Part shown: one piece after another, positions 8,521-16,564 of the stretch
Layout of the letters: each line of letters begins with the position of its first letter
Position numbering within the stretch: position 1 is the first letter of the stretch
Origin: Segatella oris
GTDB taxonomy: Bacteria > Bacteroidota > Bacteroidia > Bacteroidales > Bacteroidaceae
Length of the DNA: 64,000 nt
Assembly (NCBI RefSeq): GCF_900637655.1
Contig: NZ_LR134384.1
Span: 930,001 to 994,000, forward strand
Direction: 5' to 3'
Translations under genes and position numbers: made by a program
Notes under the pieces: generated by a model
Told to the model about the DNA's origin: nothing
Seen by the model: the letters and a program-made list of their open reading frames with translations, nothing else
Databases searched by the model: none

Positions 8521-10152
8521 CTATAAAAGTTTTACTTTTTCAATCAATTCGTCACGAGAAATACCTATATGAGAACGCACCTTTTGGCGATAGTTGTATA
8601 CCGTTTGTTTGGAATAGCCAAGAAATGAAGATATACGGACACTATCAGTTATTCCTAAACGAACCAGCGCGTAAATCCTCAACTCAGGCGAAAGGATTTC
8701 ACCTTCCTTTGGTAAAAAGACTGTCCCATCAGTGATAAGACTGTTAAAGTCGGAAATAAAATTAGGAAATAGCTTTAAGAATATGGTATCGAAAAGACGA
8801 TAAAGATCTCTTTTATATTTTGATGCTACAGGTGATTCCAAGGTTATAAGTAACTCCTTTGTCTTATGCGTTTTCATTTTTGTGAGTAAACTAAGACGAT
8901 AGTTTTCCAAATCATTAATATATATCGAACAAATATTAAACAGTTGAGCAATATACTCTTCCTTGATATTGTTTTCTTCCTGAAGCTGATCATTTAACAA
9001 AGCAAGTTCCTTATTCTTAGCCTCTATAGAGACATCCTTTTCCTGTAGTTTCGTGTTTTTCGACTCCAGTTCATGACGCAAAACAGATAGTCTTCGATTC
9101 CGTCTTAGGATAAGCAATACCATAATCACTAACACCAAAAGAAAAGAAACAAGCGTTATTATATAAATGATAAATGTAGTGCGCTTCTCCTCAACCACTT
9201 TATCATGAGCAGCTGTAATAATTGGAAGAAAACTGGCAACATTGGTCAGTCTGCTCTTTGCTTTACTTTGCATGATATCATTCATGCAAACCATCATATA
9301 GCGATAGGCATGATCTATGTCTCCTCTTTCATAGAGCATTCTGGAAAGGTCCTGAAGGGCAGTATAACTCTTGTTTCCCGACAATTTATCAAGGATTGAA
9401 GCTTTTACAAGATACAGCATACCCTTATCTTTATATCCTGCTGCAGCATATACTTCAGAAGCCACAGCACACGCCGAAGCGTCATTCCAAATACTGTCAG
9501 GATGTTCCTTTTCATAATGACGAAACAGCTTTATCGCTTGATCATACTGTCCATCTAAACGTAAAATCATACTTTGATTACAGACATACATCATTGAATT
9601 TGGCTTCTCATATACAGCCATAGAATCTCTATACCGACGCTGCATAAGGCGATAAAACCTTTGTTCTTCGCTGCTCCTTCCCTCTTTCAGCAAAGAGAAA
9701 TAAATTCCATGAAGCATATTGTAATATTGTTTGCCATGCGTACGGATATAGTTTTTGTCCATGTTTTGTAAAATATTCAAGGCCTCATCGTACCTGGCGA
9801 GCTTTTTATAAGCATCAGCAACATTCAACATTGAACTTTGAATCTTCTCATCATCATCCATCTTCTTTGCCAACAACCAACCTTCTTTAGCATAAATATA
9901 CATTGAATCAAGATTACACTTTTTATACTGAAAGAAAAGGTCTAAACAAGACTTATACCTAATTTTGTCGTCCACGGCTTCATCAAACATCTTAAGCAAA
10001 TTCTCTATAGCTTTTCTATGCTGTTGTTCAATGACATCAGATTGCTCTATGGCATCATCAAGTTTATGTAGCAAAGCTTGTAAATCATGCTCTTCACAGA
10101 GCATTGGCAACGAAAACAGGCTACATATCACAGCAAGCAAAATCTTTTTCAT
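8521..10152 (-). CDS. DUF6377 family membrane-bound regulator with TPR-like sensor region
   Basis: The start chosen is the ATG at 10152 (MKKILLAVICSLF), because it gives a clean signal sequence; an in-frame ATG lies 10 codons upstream at 10182. In the longer numbering: helical TPR-like repeats fill about 50-330 outside the cytoplasm, a transmembrane helix spans about 334-358 (followed by RRNRR), a coiled coil spans about 365-405, and the C-terminus (RISSFLGYSKQTVYNYRQKVRSHIG) looks like a helix-turn-helix. This layout fits DUF6377 proteins, which sit next to SusC/SusD pairs in Bacteroidetes and are thought to act as their regulators. It lies directly upstream of susC on the same strand, and a class II repeat with promoter-like boxes precedes it. 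Confidence 0.8.
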   Translation of the reverse strand: MKKILLAVICSLFSLPMLCEEHDLQALLHKLDDAIEQSDVIEQQHRKAIENLLKMFDEAVDDKIRYKSCLDLFFQYKKCNLDSMYIYAKEGWLLAKKMDDDEKIQSSMLNVADAYKKLARYDEALNILQNMDKNYIRTHGKQYYNMLHGIYFSLLKEGRSSEEQRFYRLMQRRYRDSMAVYEKPNSMMYVCNQSMILRLDGQYDQAIKLFRHYEKEHPDSIWNDASACAVASEVYAAAGYKDKGMLYLVKASILDKLSGNKSYTALQDLSRMLYERGDIDHAYRYMMVCMNDIMQSKAKSRLTNVASFLPIITAAHDKVVEEKRTTFIIYIITLVSFLLVLVIMVLLILRRNRRLSVLRHELESKNTKLQEKDVSIEAKNKELALLNDQLQEENNIKEEYIAQLFNICSIYINDLENYRLSLLTKMKTHKTKELLITLESPVASKYKRDLYRLFDTIFLKLFPNFISDFNSLITDGTVFLPKEGEILSPELRIYALVRLGITDSVRISSFLGYSKQTVYNYRQKVRSHIGISRDELIEKVKLL

Positions 10153-10231
10153 TATCGTATTAGTGCTATTGAATTTTAACATAAGGTCGATAATTTACAA
10201 ATCCTTGCGGACTTAATATTAACGCAGATTG

Positions 10232-10239
10232 CAAAGATA
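10232..10239 (-). promoter_or_regulatory. -7 box upstream of the DUF6377 gene
   Basis: TATCTTTG on the minus strand is a perfect -7 element about 80 bases before the ATG at 10152. The -33 partner is weak. A second candidate, TAATTTTG (10284-10291), lies at the edge of the class II repeat. Confidence 0.45.
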
Positions 10240-10282
10240 TTTCTACATTATTAACACTGACGGTAATCACAATCTCACGAAA

Positions 10283-10620
10283 ACAAAATTACAGAAATAT
10301 TCTGTATAAAAGACATCTTCAGCCATCTTTTTATTCCACAGCAAAATAAACATGTGCTCATCGGCAACGAAATACGTCATAACTAATATTACAAAACGCC
10401 ATGAAAAGGGGGAAAAGGAACCTTTCTGACAGGCTGCATCCACAGTGACAACAAACGGGAAAGAAAGCAGGAAGACTGGGGTTATCGTTCAATGGCAAAC
10501 ATCTCGATTTGCAACTCCATTCATATTATGCTGTAACTTGACGCAAAACACGTCGTAACTTGATGCAAATGACACCATAACTTGACGCAGATTGCAGTGT
10601 ATTCTGACGCAAATTACAAG
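10283..10620 (-). repeat. Class II repeat element: 22-bp array B plus promoter-bearing block
   Basis: Five 22-base units occupy 10511-10620, starting at 10511, 10533, 10555, 10577 and 10599. On the plus strand they read as variants of rTAACTTGACGCAAATnAC, the reverse complement of the register used elsewhere. On the minus strand the array is followed by a block of about 220 bases nearly colinear with 48829-49056. Shared words include CTGCTTTCTTTCCCGTTTG, TTTTCATGGCGTTTT and CTGTGGAATAAAAAGATG. The block ends in ACAGAA-TAT-TTCTGT, a perfect inverted repeat, followed at once by TAATTTTG. This end faces the DUF6377 gene, so the repeat may supply its promoter and an operator. Confidence 0.8.
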
Positions 10621-10708
10621 GCAAGTCTTAACTAATTGATTCCTATCTACTTACAAGTCGCATCCCATTTCCTAAACAACAACACTCTCAACAACATTGC
10701 ATGAAAGT

Positions 10709-11449
10709 TCAAGCTCGGCTCTCTTCCCCCTTGAAAGAGGCCTGAGGGAGGCTCTCTATCAATGCTTTCATTCCCTCACTCGCCCCCATCTGCAACTGCT
10801 TTACATGCCGATATCCGCCTGCATTCACAGGATTTGGGTCGATGAGATAGATGGGAATGTCGGGCTTGCAATACTGTAGAAGCCCTGCTGCAGGATAGAC
10901 ATTAAGACTCGTCCCGATGATGACAAAGATGTCGGCTGAAGCCACTTCGCGGGCTGCCGGCGCTATCATCGGGACGCTTTCTCCAAAGAAAACGATGAAA
11001 GGACGCAGCAGACTGCCGTCCTTGGCCAATGTTCCCGGGGCGACATCACTGTTTTCAGGTGTCAGTTCTTCAATGAATTGAGGATTATAGGGATCGTGAC
11101 TTGAGCAGACTTTTGATAGCTCCCCATGCAGATGAATGACGTGCGAAGAGCCGGCACGCTCATGTAGATTATCCACATTCTGCGTGATAACAGTCACTTG
11201 GTAATCCCGTTCGAGCGACCGAATGAGCCGATGTCCCGCATTAGGCAAGGCATTCCAAAGCTTACGTCGCAGCATGTTGTAGAAGTCAGTCACCAATGTC
11301 GGGTCGTTTTCCCAGCCATGATGCGTGGCAATCTGCTCCACAGGATAGTTCTCCCAAAGGCCGTCACTGCCGCGAAACGTCTTAAATCCACTCTCAACCG
11401 ACATGCCCGCGCCGGTGAGGAAGACAATTTTTGAAGCTTCGGTTCTCAT
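10709..11449 (-). CDS. Sirtuin-family NAD-dependent protein deacylase without zinc cysteines
   Basis: A 246-residue SIR2-family enzyme that removes acyl groups from lysines using NAD. Visible motifs are GAG (13-15) and GFKTFRG for NAD, TQNVDNLHERAG (89-100), catalytic His108 (HLHG), FFGE, and GTSLNVYPAA near 180. The zinc-binding module after HLHG normally has two Cys pairs; here only one Cys (115) occurs in that stretch, so zinc is probably absent. Sirtuins lacking the cysteines are known in bacteria. DFYNMLRR resembles the Tyr/Arg acyl-pocket region of CobB/SIRT5-like desuccinylases, but the Arg is one residue further on. It appears monocistronic. Confidence 0.9.
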   Translation of the reverse strand: MRTEASKIVFLTGAGMSVESGFKTFRGSDGLWENYPVEQIATHHGWENDPTLVTDFYNMLRRKLWNALPNAGHRLIRSLERDYQVTVITQNVDNLHERAGSSHVIHLHGELSKVCSSHDPYNPQFIEELTPENSDVAPGTLAKDGSLLRPFIVFFGESVPMIAPAAREVASADIFVIIGTSLNVYPAAGLLQYCKPDIPIYLIDPNPVNAGGYRHVKQLQMGASEGMKALIESLPQASFKGEESRA

Positions 11450-11595
11450 AAATCCATGTTATTATTGATACTGCATCAGGGCATCAGTCCTGTTTTGTTG
11501 CATTCATGTTACAAATATATATAAAAATTATGTGAAGCTGATTGCATTTTAATAAAATTAAAGCATCGTTTCTTCTCTATTCAGTTTTATTCTGC

Positions 11596-11603
11596 TATCT
11601 TTG
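11596..11603 (+). promoter_or_regulatory. -7 box of the FKBP gene run
   Basis: TATCTTTG matches the Bacteroidetes -7 consensus and lies about 50 bases before the first FKBP start. No clear -33 box is seen 19-21 bases upstream. Confidence 0.5.
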
Positions 11604-11653
11604 CACGTGATTTCGAAATATTTCATGAATTATAACAACTAACTTAGCATTTT

Positions 11654-12256
11654 ATGGATAAAGTAAGCTATGCACTCGGCATCGGTATCGGCAGACAGTT
11701 GTCGCAGATGGGTGCCGCAGAACTTAATATTGACGATTTTGCACAGGCCATTAAAGACGTTATCGCCGGCAACTTGAAGTTAGATGAGGCTGAAGCACAG
11801 CAACTTGTGCAGGAATTCTTTGCAAAACAAGAGGCCAAACAGCAGGCTGCAGCGTCTGAAAAGGGCAAGGTTGCCAAGGCTGAAGGCGAGAAATTCCTCG
11901 CAGAGAACGGCAAGAAAGAGGGTATCATCACGACAGCTTCGGGGCTGCAATACCAGATATTGCGCGAAGGAAACGGTAAAAGTCCGAAGGCTACTGATAC
12001 GGTTGAATGCCATTACGAAGGCACATTGATAGACGGAACGAAGTTTGATTCGTCGTATGACCGCGGTCAAACCGCCACATTCCCACTCAACCAAGTGATT
12101 GCCGGCTGGACAGAAGGACTGCAACTGATGAAAGAAGGCGGCAAATATCGCTTCTTCATCCCCTACAACCTCGGCTATGGCGAGCGCGGTGCAGGCGCAT
12201 CCATTCCTCCGTTTGCAGCCTTGGTGTTCGATGTAGAGCTTGTAACAGTGAAATAA
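11654..12256 (+). CDS. FKBP-type peptidyl-prolyl isomerase, cytoplasmic (FklB/Mip-like)
   Basis: A 200-residue protein with an N-terminal dimerisation domain (DKVSYALGIGIGRQLSQ, about 2-75), a charged helical linker rich in Lys, Ala and Glu, and a C-terminal FKBP domain (about 95-200). The active-site pattern is YEGTLIDGTKFDSSYDRG, VIAGWTEGLQLMKEGG, PYNLGYGERGAG. It catalyses cis-trans isomerisation of Xaa-Pro bonds. No signal peptide is present, so this copy should be cytoplasmic, unlike the next two. Confidence 0.93.
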   Translation: MDKVSYALGIGIGRQLSQMGAAELNIDDFAQAIKDVIAGNLKLDEAEAQQLVQEFFAKQEAKQQAAASEKGKVAKAEGEKFLAENGKKEGIITTASGLQYQILREGNGKSPKATDTVECHYEGTLIDGTKFDSSYDRGQTATFPLNQVIAGWTEGLQLMKEGGKYRFFIPYNLGYGERGAGASIPPFAALVFDVELVTVK

Positions 12257-12279
12257 TACATAAAATAATATCTTAGAAA

Positions 12280-13161
12280 ATGAAACAATTAGCATTTGTA
12301 GCCACTATGGTTATTGCTGCCGCAACATTCTCCGCTTGTGGCAATTCAACTCCAAAAGCCGACTTGAAGAACGACGTAGACACAATGAGCTACGCCATGG
12401 GTATGGCTCAGTCTCAAGGACTGAAAGAGTTTCTCGTAGGTCGTATGCAGATTGATACTACCTATATGGACGAGTTTATCAAAGGTCTTAACGACGGTGC
12501 CAACGCTGGTGACGACAAGAAAACAGCTGCTTACTACGCCGGAATACAGATAGGTCAGCAGATTTCTAACCAGATGATCAAGGGCATTAACAGCGAAGTG
12601 TATGGTCAGGACTCTACAAAGAGCATCTCACTGAAGAACTTCATGGCCGGTTTCATTGCCGGAACAACGGGCAAGAACAATGATGTGAAGATGACATCCG
12701 AGCAGGCACAGCAGCTTGCACAGACCAAAATGATGGCTATCAAGAGCAAGAACATGGAGAAAGAGTACGGCCCAAACAAAGTAGCCGGTGAGAAATGGTT
12801 GGCTGCCAACAAGAATAAAGCAGGCGTAAAGACCTTACCTTCGGGCGTACAATATAAGGTTATCAAGGAAGGAAAGGGTGCAATGCCACAGGATACTTCT
12901 ACAGTTGTTGTCAACTATGAAGGCAAAACAATCGACGGAAAGGTTTTCGACAGCAGCTATAAGCGCGGAGAACCCATCACTTTGAAAGCCAACCAAGTCA
13001 TCAAAGGCTGGACAGATGCACTCGTTCACATGCCTGCCGGCTCTGTATGGGAAGTTTATATTCCCCAAAACTTGGCTTATGGCGACCGCGAACAAGGCCA
13101 GATCAAGCCTTTCTCTGCCCTCATCTTCAAGATTGAATTGGTTAAGGTAGGCAGCAAATAA
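12280..13161 (+). CDS. FKBP-type peptidyl-prolyl isomerase, lipoprotein
   Basis: A 293-residue FKBP with a lipoprotein signal (FSAC-GN, Cys20), so membrane-anchored in the envelope. A Mip-like N-terminal domain (DTMSYAMGMAQSQGL, about 35-160) and a long helix precede the FKBP domain (about 185-293: YEGKTIDGKVFDSSYKRG, VIKGWTDAL, PQNLAYG). It follows the cytoplasmic FKBP by 23 bases and precedes a third by 11, so the three are probably one operon. Likely role: folding of exported or outer-membrane proteins. Confidence 0.93.
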   Translation: MKQLAFVATMVIAAATFSACGNSTPKADLKNDVDTMSYAMGMAQSQGLKEFLVGRMQIDTTYMDEFIKGLNDGANAGDDKKTAAYYAGIQIGQQISNQMIKGINSEVYGQDSTKSISLKNFMAGFIAGTTGKNNDVKMTSEQAQQLAQTKMMAIKSKNMEKEYGPNKVAGEKWLAANKNKAGVKTLPSGVQYKVIKEGKGAMPQDTSTVVVNYEGKTIDGKVFDSSYKRGEPITLKANQVIKGWTDALVHMPAGSVWEVYIPQNLAYGDREQGQIKPFSALIFKIELVKVGSK

Positions 13162-13172
13162 AACATTCGACA

Positions 13173-14060
13173 ATGAAAAAACTCATAGTTATTGCGCTCG
13201 TCTTCATGGCGGGCGCAACGCTTACTACACAGGCAAAGGACAAGAAGAAGAAACCAATGAGCACTTTACAACAAGCAGCAGTGAAGCTTGTTTCTGCTTC
13301 TGACTCGCTCAGCTACCTTGCTGGTATGACGGCAACTGACGGTCTTGTGCCCTATCTTCAGCAGAGTTTCCAAGTCGACACCACGAATATGGCCGACTTT
13401 CTGAAAGGATTTCGCGAAGCACAGTCACGCGTTGGAGATCCTGCTTTCAAGGCCTATGTAGCCGGAATGCAGATTGCTGAGATGGTGAACAGCCGCATTC
13501 TGCCCAACATGAAGCAGGCTTTCGAAGATTCAAACGACTCCATACAGCGTGCAATGTTCCTCAATGGCTTCACCGCTGCATTGCAGAATGATACCACATT
13601 CTTCGCACAAAGCGAAGCTTCCAGACTCTATCGCAAGCGTATGGACAATGTCGTTGAGACGCGGAATGCCGCCTATAAGAAGGAAAACGAAGACTGGTTG
13701 AAGACCAATGCACAGAAAGAAGGCATGCAGACCACGCCTTCCGGACTGCAATATAAAGTGCTCATCACCGGTAACGGCCCTAAACCGAAAGAGACAGACA
13801 AGGTGAAAGTGAAGTACGAAGGCCGCTTGATAGACGGTACAGTCTTTGACAGCAGCTACAAACGCGACCCCCAAACCAATGTCTTTCGATGCAATGAAGT
13901 CATCAAAGGCTGGACAGAAGCACTCACAATGATGCCTGTTGGCAGTAAATGGGAAGTTTGCATACCACAGAATTTGGGTTATGGCGGTCGACAAGCAGGC
14001 CAGATTAAGCCTTTCTCTACCCTCGTCTTCACAGTTGAGTTAGTAGATATCGAGAAATAA
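13173..14060 (+). CDS. FKBP-type peptidyl-prolyl isomerase, periplasmic
   Basis: A 295-residue FKBP with a cleavable signal peptide (cleavage near TQA-K, residue 21-22) and no lipobox Cys, so soluble in the periplasm. The layout is the same as the preceding gene: N-terminal domain (DSLSYLAGMTATDGL, about 43-165), linker helix, FKBP domain (about 185-295: YEGRLIDGTVFDSSYKR, VIKGWTEALTMMPVG, PQNLGYGG). The second and third genes are clearly duplicates. A strong terminator follows. Confidence 0.93.
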   Translation: MKKLIVIALVFMAGATLTTQAKDKKKKPMSTLQQAAVKLVSASDSLSYLAGMTATDGLVPYLQQSFQVDTTNMADFLKGFREAQSRVGDPAFKAYVAGMQIAEMVNSRILPNMKQAFEDSNDSIQRAMFLNGFTAALQNDTTFFAQSEASRLYRKRMDNVVETRNAAYKKENEDWLKTNAQKEGMQTTPSGLQYKVLITGNGPKPKETDKVKVKYEGRLIDGTVFDSSYKRDPQTNVFRCNEVIKGWTEALTMMPVGSKWEVCIPQNLGYGGRQAGQIKPFSTLVFTVELVDIEK

Positions 14061-14081
14061 AATCATCCACATGATTTACAG

Positions 14082-14117
14082 AATGCGCAGGAATTGAAAG
14101 ATTTCTGCGCATTTTAT
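14082..14117 (+). terminator. Terminator of the FKBP operon
   Basis: The stem AATGCGCAGgAAT / ATTtCTGCGCATT with a short loop is followed by TTTATT, 21 bases past the last FKBP stop. Confidence 0.8.
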
Positions 14118-14147
14118 TGTCTGTTCAAATAATATTATCTATATTTG
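14116..14147 (+). promoter_or_regulatory. Promoter of the Lrp-type regulator
   Basis: ATTG (14116-14119), a 20-base spacer and TATATTTG (14140-14147) fit the Bacteroidetes pattern; start of transcription near 14154. Confidence 0.65.
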
Positions 14148-14197
14148 CTATCAGAATGTAATTGTATTGAACAGAATAACAAACAACGATGTGAAAT

Positions 14198-14665
14198 ATG
14201 GATAAGATCGATACACTTGATAAGAAAATACTGAGCATTCTTTCTAAAAATGCACGCATTCCATTTAAAGATGTGGCCGAAGCTTGTGGCGTTTCGCGTG
14301 CTGCCATCCACCAAAGGGTGCAGCATCTCATGGAGAATGGCGCCATCACGGGTAGTGGTTTTGATGTCAATCCGAAGAGCCTCAACTACTCCACTTGTAC
14401 CTATGTAGGACTCAATCTTGAGCGTGGAAGCATGTATAAAGACGTGGTGAAACGGCTCATCGGCATTCCCGAAATCGTGGAATGTCACTTTACAACCGGC
14501 CCCTACACGATGCTCTTAAAGCTCTATGCCAAAGACAACGAGCAGCTGATGGACTTGCTCAACAACCAATTACAAAGCATTCCGGGCGTCGTTTCGACCG
14601 AAACTCTGATCTCACTTGAGCAGAGCATCAAGCGCGAAATACCCGTTCCTATCGATGAAAACTAA
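14198..14665 (+). CDS. Lrp/AsnC-family transcriptional regulator
   Basis: A 155-residue protein with the full Lrp layout: N-terminal helix-turn-helix (about 5-50, DKKILSILSKNARIPFKDVAEACGVS) and a C-terminal RAM ligand-binding domain (about 70-145, including IVECHFTTGPYTMLLKLYAKD). Family members sense amino acids or similar small ligands and act as octamers. It precedes the C26-M19 peptidase fusion by 30 bases on the same strand, so it may control peptide or amino-acid release by that enzyme; this is inference. Confidence 0.93.
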   Translation: MDKIDTLDKKILSILSKNARIPFKDVAEACGVSRAAIHQRVQHLMENGAITGSGFDVNPKSLNYSTCTYVGLNLERGSMYKDVVKRLIGIPEIVECHFTTGPYTMLLKLYAKDNEQLMDLLNNQLQSIPGVVSTETLISLEQSIKREIPVPIDEN

Positions 14666-14695
14666 TGATTTGAATGTTACATTTGTACAGAGAAA

Positions 14696-16438
14696 ATGAC
14701 GAACAGATTTCAACTCGGGACCTATCTTGATGAGATATATTCCACATTTCCAGAGGCCGAACATCGTCCGATGATTGGCATTACGGCGAATTATGCCGAC
14801 GGTGACGCCACAATTCGCAGTGTCTACTATCGCCAAATCGTAAAAGCAGGAGGCACACCTGTTATCATTCCCCCCATATCCGACCGCCATGTACTCATCA
14901 ATACGCTTGACCGTATTGACGGACTTGTGCTTACCGGCGGAGCCGACTACAACCCGTTGTGGAGCGGGGAGGAGCCTCTTCAAGCACTTCATCATATCAA
15001 CCGCGAGCGCGATCTGCCCGAACTGCTGCTCACAAGATTAGCTTATAACCGACAAATTCCTATGCTTGGAACTTGCCGAGGCATGCAAACGCTGGCACTT
15101 GCTTTAGGCGGAAGGCTTACACAAGACATCAAAACACCGCTGAAACACGGACAAGACGCTGAGCGCGAAGAGCCTACACACAGCATCACCATACAGGAAA
15201 ACAGCATATTGGCAGCCCTCTATGGCACGCGCACTTTCGTCAACTCGTTCCATCATCAGGCTGTAGCTGAATGCGGAGAAAAGTTCCATATCACCGCAAC
15301 TGCACCCGATGGCATCATTGAGGCTATGGAAAGCAGCGAACAAAAGGCAATTATCGGTGTGCAATGGCATCCCGAATGGCTCGAAGAAGAGGGGCTGAAA
15401 CTCTTCCAATGGCTTACGGAACGCAGTGCAGAATTCAGCAAAGCAAAACGCCTGCACAGTCATATGCTGACCTTTGACAGCCATTGTGACACACCGATGT
15501 TCTTTTCCCAAGGCATTCATTTCGAACAAAGAGACCCGCGAATCCTTTATGATCTGCACAAAATGAACGACGGGAGACACGATGCAGTGACGATGGTTGC
15601 CTATCTGCCTCAACACCCGAAGCCCGGCGAAATCCCTGAAGGCATGTCTCCAAAGCAGTATGCTGACAGCATATTCGACCAGATAGAAGCTATCGTTAAG
15701 CGTGAGAAAGCCTACATTTCTATCGCTCGGACACCTGACGACCTCTATCTGAATAAAGCGCAGGGACGCAAGAGTATCATGCTTGGAATAGAGAACGGAT
15801 TGGCCATTGAGAATGACATTGCAAACGTAGAACACTTTGCAAAGCGCGGTATTACTTATATCACACTGTGCCACAACGGTGACAATGCCATCTGCGACAG
15901 TGCCCGAGGCACGGGTACTCACGGCGGAGTGAGCGCTTTCGGCGAGCAGGTAATCCACGAAATGAACCGACTTGGTATCATGGTTGACCTCAGTCATGGC
16001 GGTGAAAAGAGTTTTTATGATGCCTTAGACATCAGCACCACGCCGATTGTTTGCAGCCACAGCAACTGCAAAGCGCTGTGTGATGTACCGCGTAACCTCA
16101 CCGATGACCAGCTACGTGCACTTGCAGCAAAGGGCGGTGTGGCTCAAACCACGATGTATCATGGCTTTCTCAAGAAAGAAGGTGAGGCCTCAATCCTCGA
16201 TGCCGTGGCTCATCTTGAACATGCTATCGACATCATGGGAATAGACCATGTGGGCGTAGGAACCGACTTTGATGGCGATGGTGGCATCAAGGGAATGGCC
16301 GATGCGTCCGAGATGATCAATTTCACCATCCAGCTTCTCCGCCGAAAATACAGTGAGACTGATATTGAGAAGATATGGGGCGGCAACTGGCTGAGGGTGA
16401 TGCGAGGCGTAAAAGAGAAGGCCTCCGTTAGGTTTTAA
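14696..16438 (+). CDS. Fusion of a C26 gamma-glutamyl hydrolase and an M19 membrane-dipeptidase-like domain
   Basis: This 580-residue chain joins two hydrolases. Residues about 20-240 are a class I glutamine amidotransferase-like domain of peptidase family C26 (PuuD-like): Cys127 in GTCRG is the nucleophile, and His225/Glu227 in QWHPEW complete the triad. Residues about 255-575 are an M19 (renal-type) dipeptidase: His263-x-Asp265 (DSHCDTP), the GIENG region, SHSN and VGVGTDFDGDGG provide the binuclear metal site. No signal peptide is seen, so it should be cytoplasmic. One attractive role is stepwise breakdown of gamma-glutamyl peptides: the first domain releases glutamate, the second cleaves the remaining dipeptide. 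It follows an Lrp-type gene. Confidence 0.9.
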   Translation: MTNRFQLGTYLDEIYSTFPEAEHRPMIGITANYADGDATIRSVYYRQIVKAGGTPVIIPPISDRHVLINTLDRIDGLVLTGGADYNPLWSGEEPLQALHHINRERDLPELLLTRLAYNRQIPMLGTCRGMQTLALALGGRLTQDIKTPLKHGQDAEREEPTHSITIQENSILAALYGTRTFVNSFHHQAVAECGEKFHITATAPDGIIEAMESSEQKAIIGVQWHPEWLEEEGLKLFQWLTERSAEFSKAKRLHSHMLTFDSHCDTPMFFSQGIHFEQRDPRILYDLHKMNDGRHDAVTMVAYLPQHPKPGEIPEGMSPKQYADSIFDQIEAIVKREKAYISIARTPDDLYLNKAQGRKSIMLGIENGLAIENDIANVEHFAKRGITYITLCHNGDNAICDSARGTGTHGGVSAFGEQVIHEMNRLGIMVDLSHGGEKSFYDALDISTTPIVCSHSNCKALCDVPRNLTDDQLRALAAKGGVAQTTMYHGFLKKEGEASILDAVAHLEHAIDIMGIDHVGVGTDFDGDGGIKGMADASEMINFTIQLLRRKYSETDIEKIWGGNWLRVMRGVKEKASVRF

Positions 16439-16505
16439 GAAGCCAAAAAGCAATTACCTATAGGTTATGATGCCATTTCAAATCACTTAAAACGATTGAA
16501 TGCAT

Positions 16506-16538
16506 AAACAGGGATACATGTTCAATGTATCCCTGTTT
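16506..16538. terminator. Bidirectional terminator between convergent genes
   Basis: A perfect 14-bp stem (AAACAGGGATACAT / ATGTATCCCTGTTT) with a 5-base loop lies between the C26-M19 gene and the glutaminyl cyclase gene. Confidence 0.9.
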
Positions 16539-16564
16539 GCGCATCTGAAGCAGTAACCTGCCAC

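Noticed and set aside
15104..15997. 297-codon open frame antisense to the C26-M19 fusion
   Set aside because: The sense frame has complete active sites of two known families; the antisense frame shows no recognisable domain. The same applies to long antisense frames at 31158-32030 and 63201-63971.
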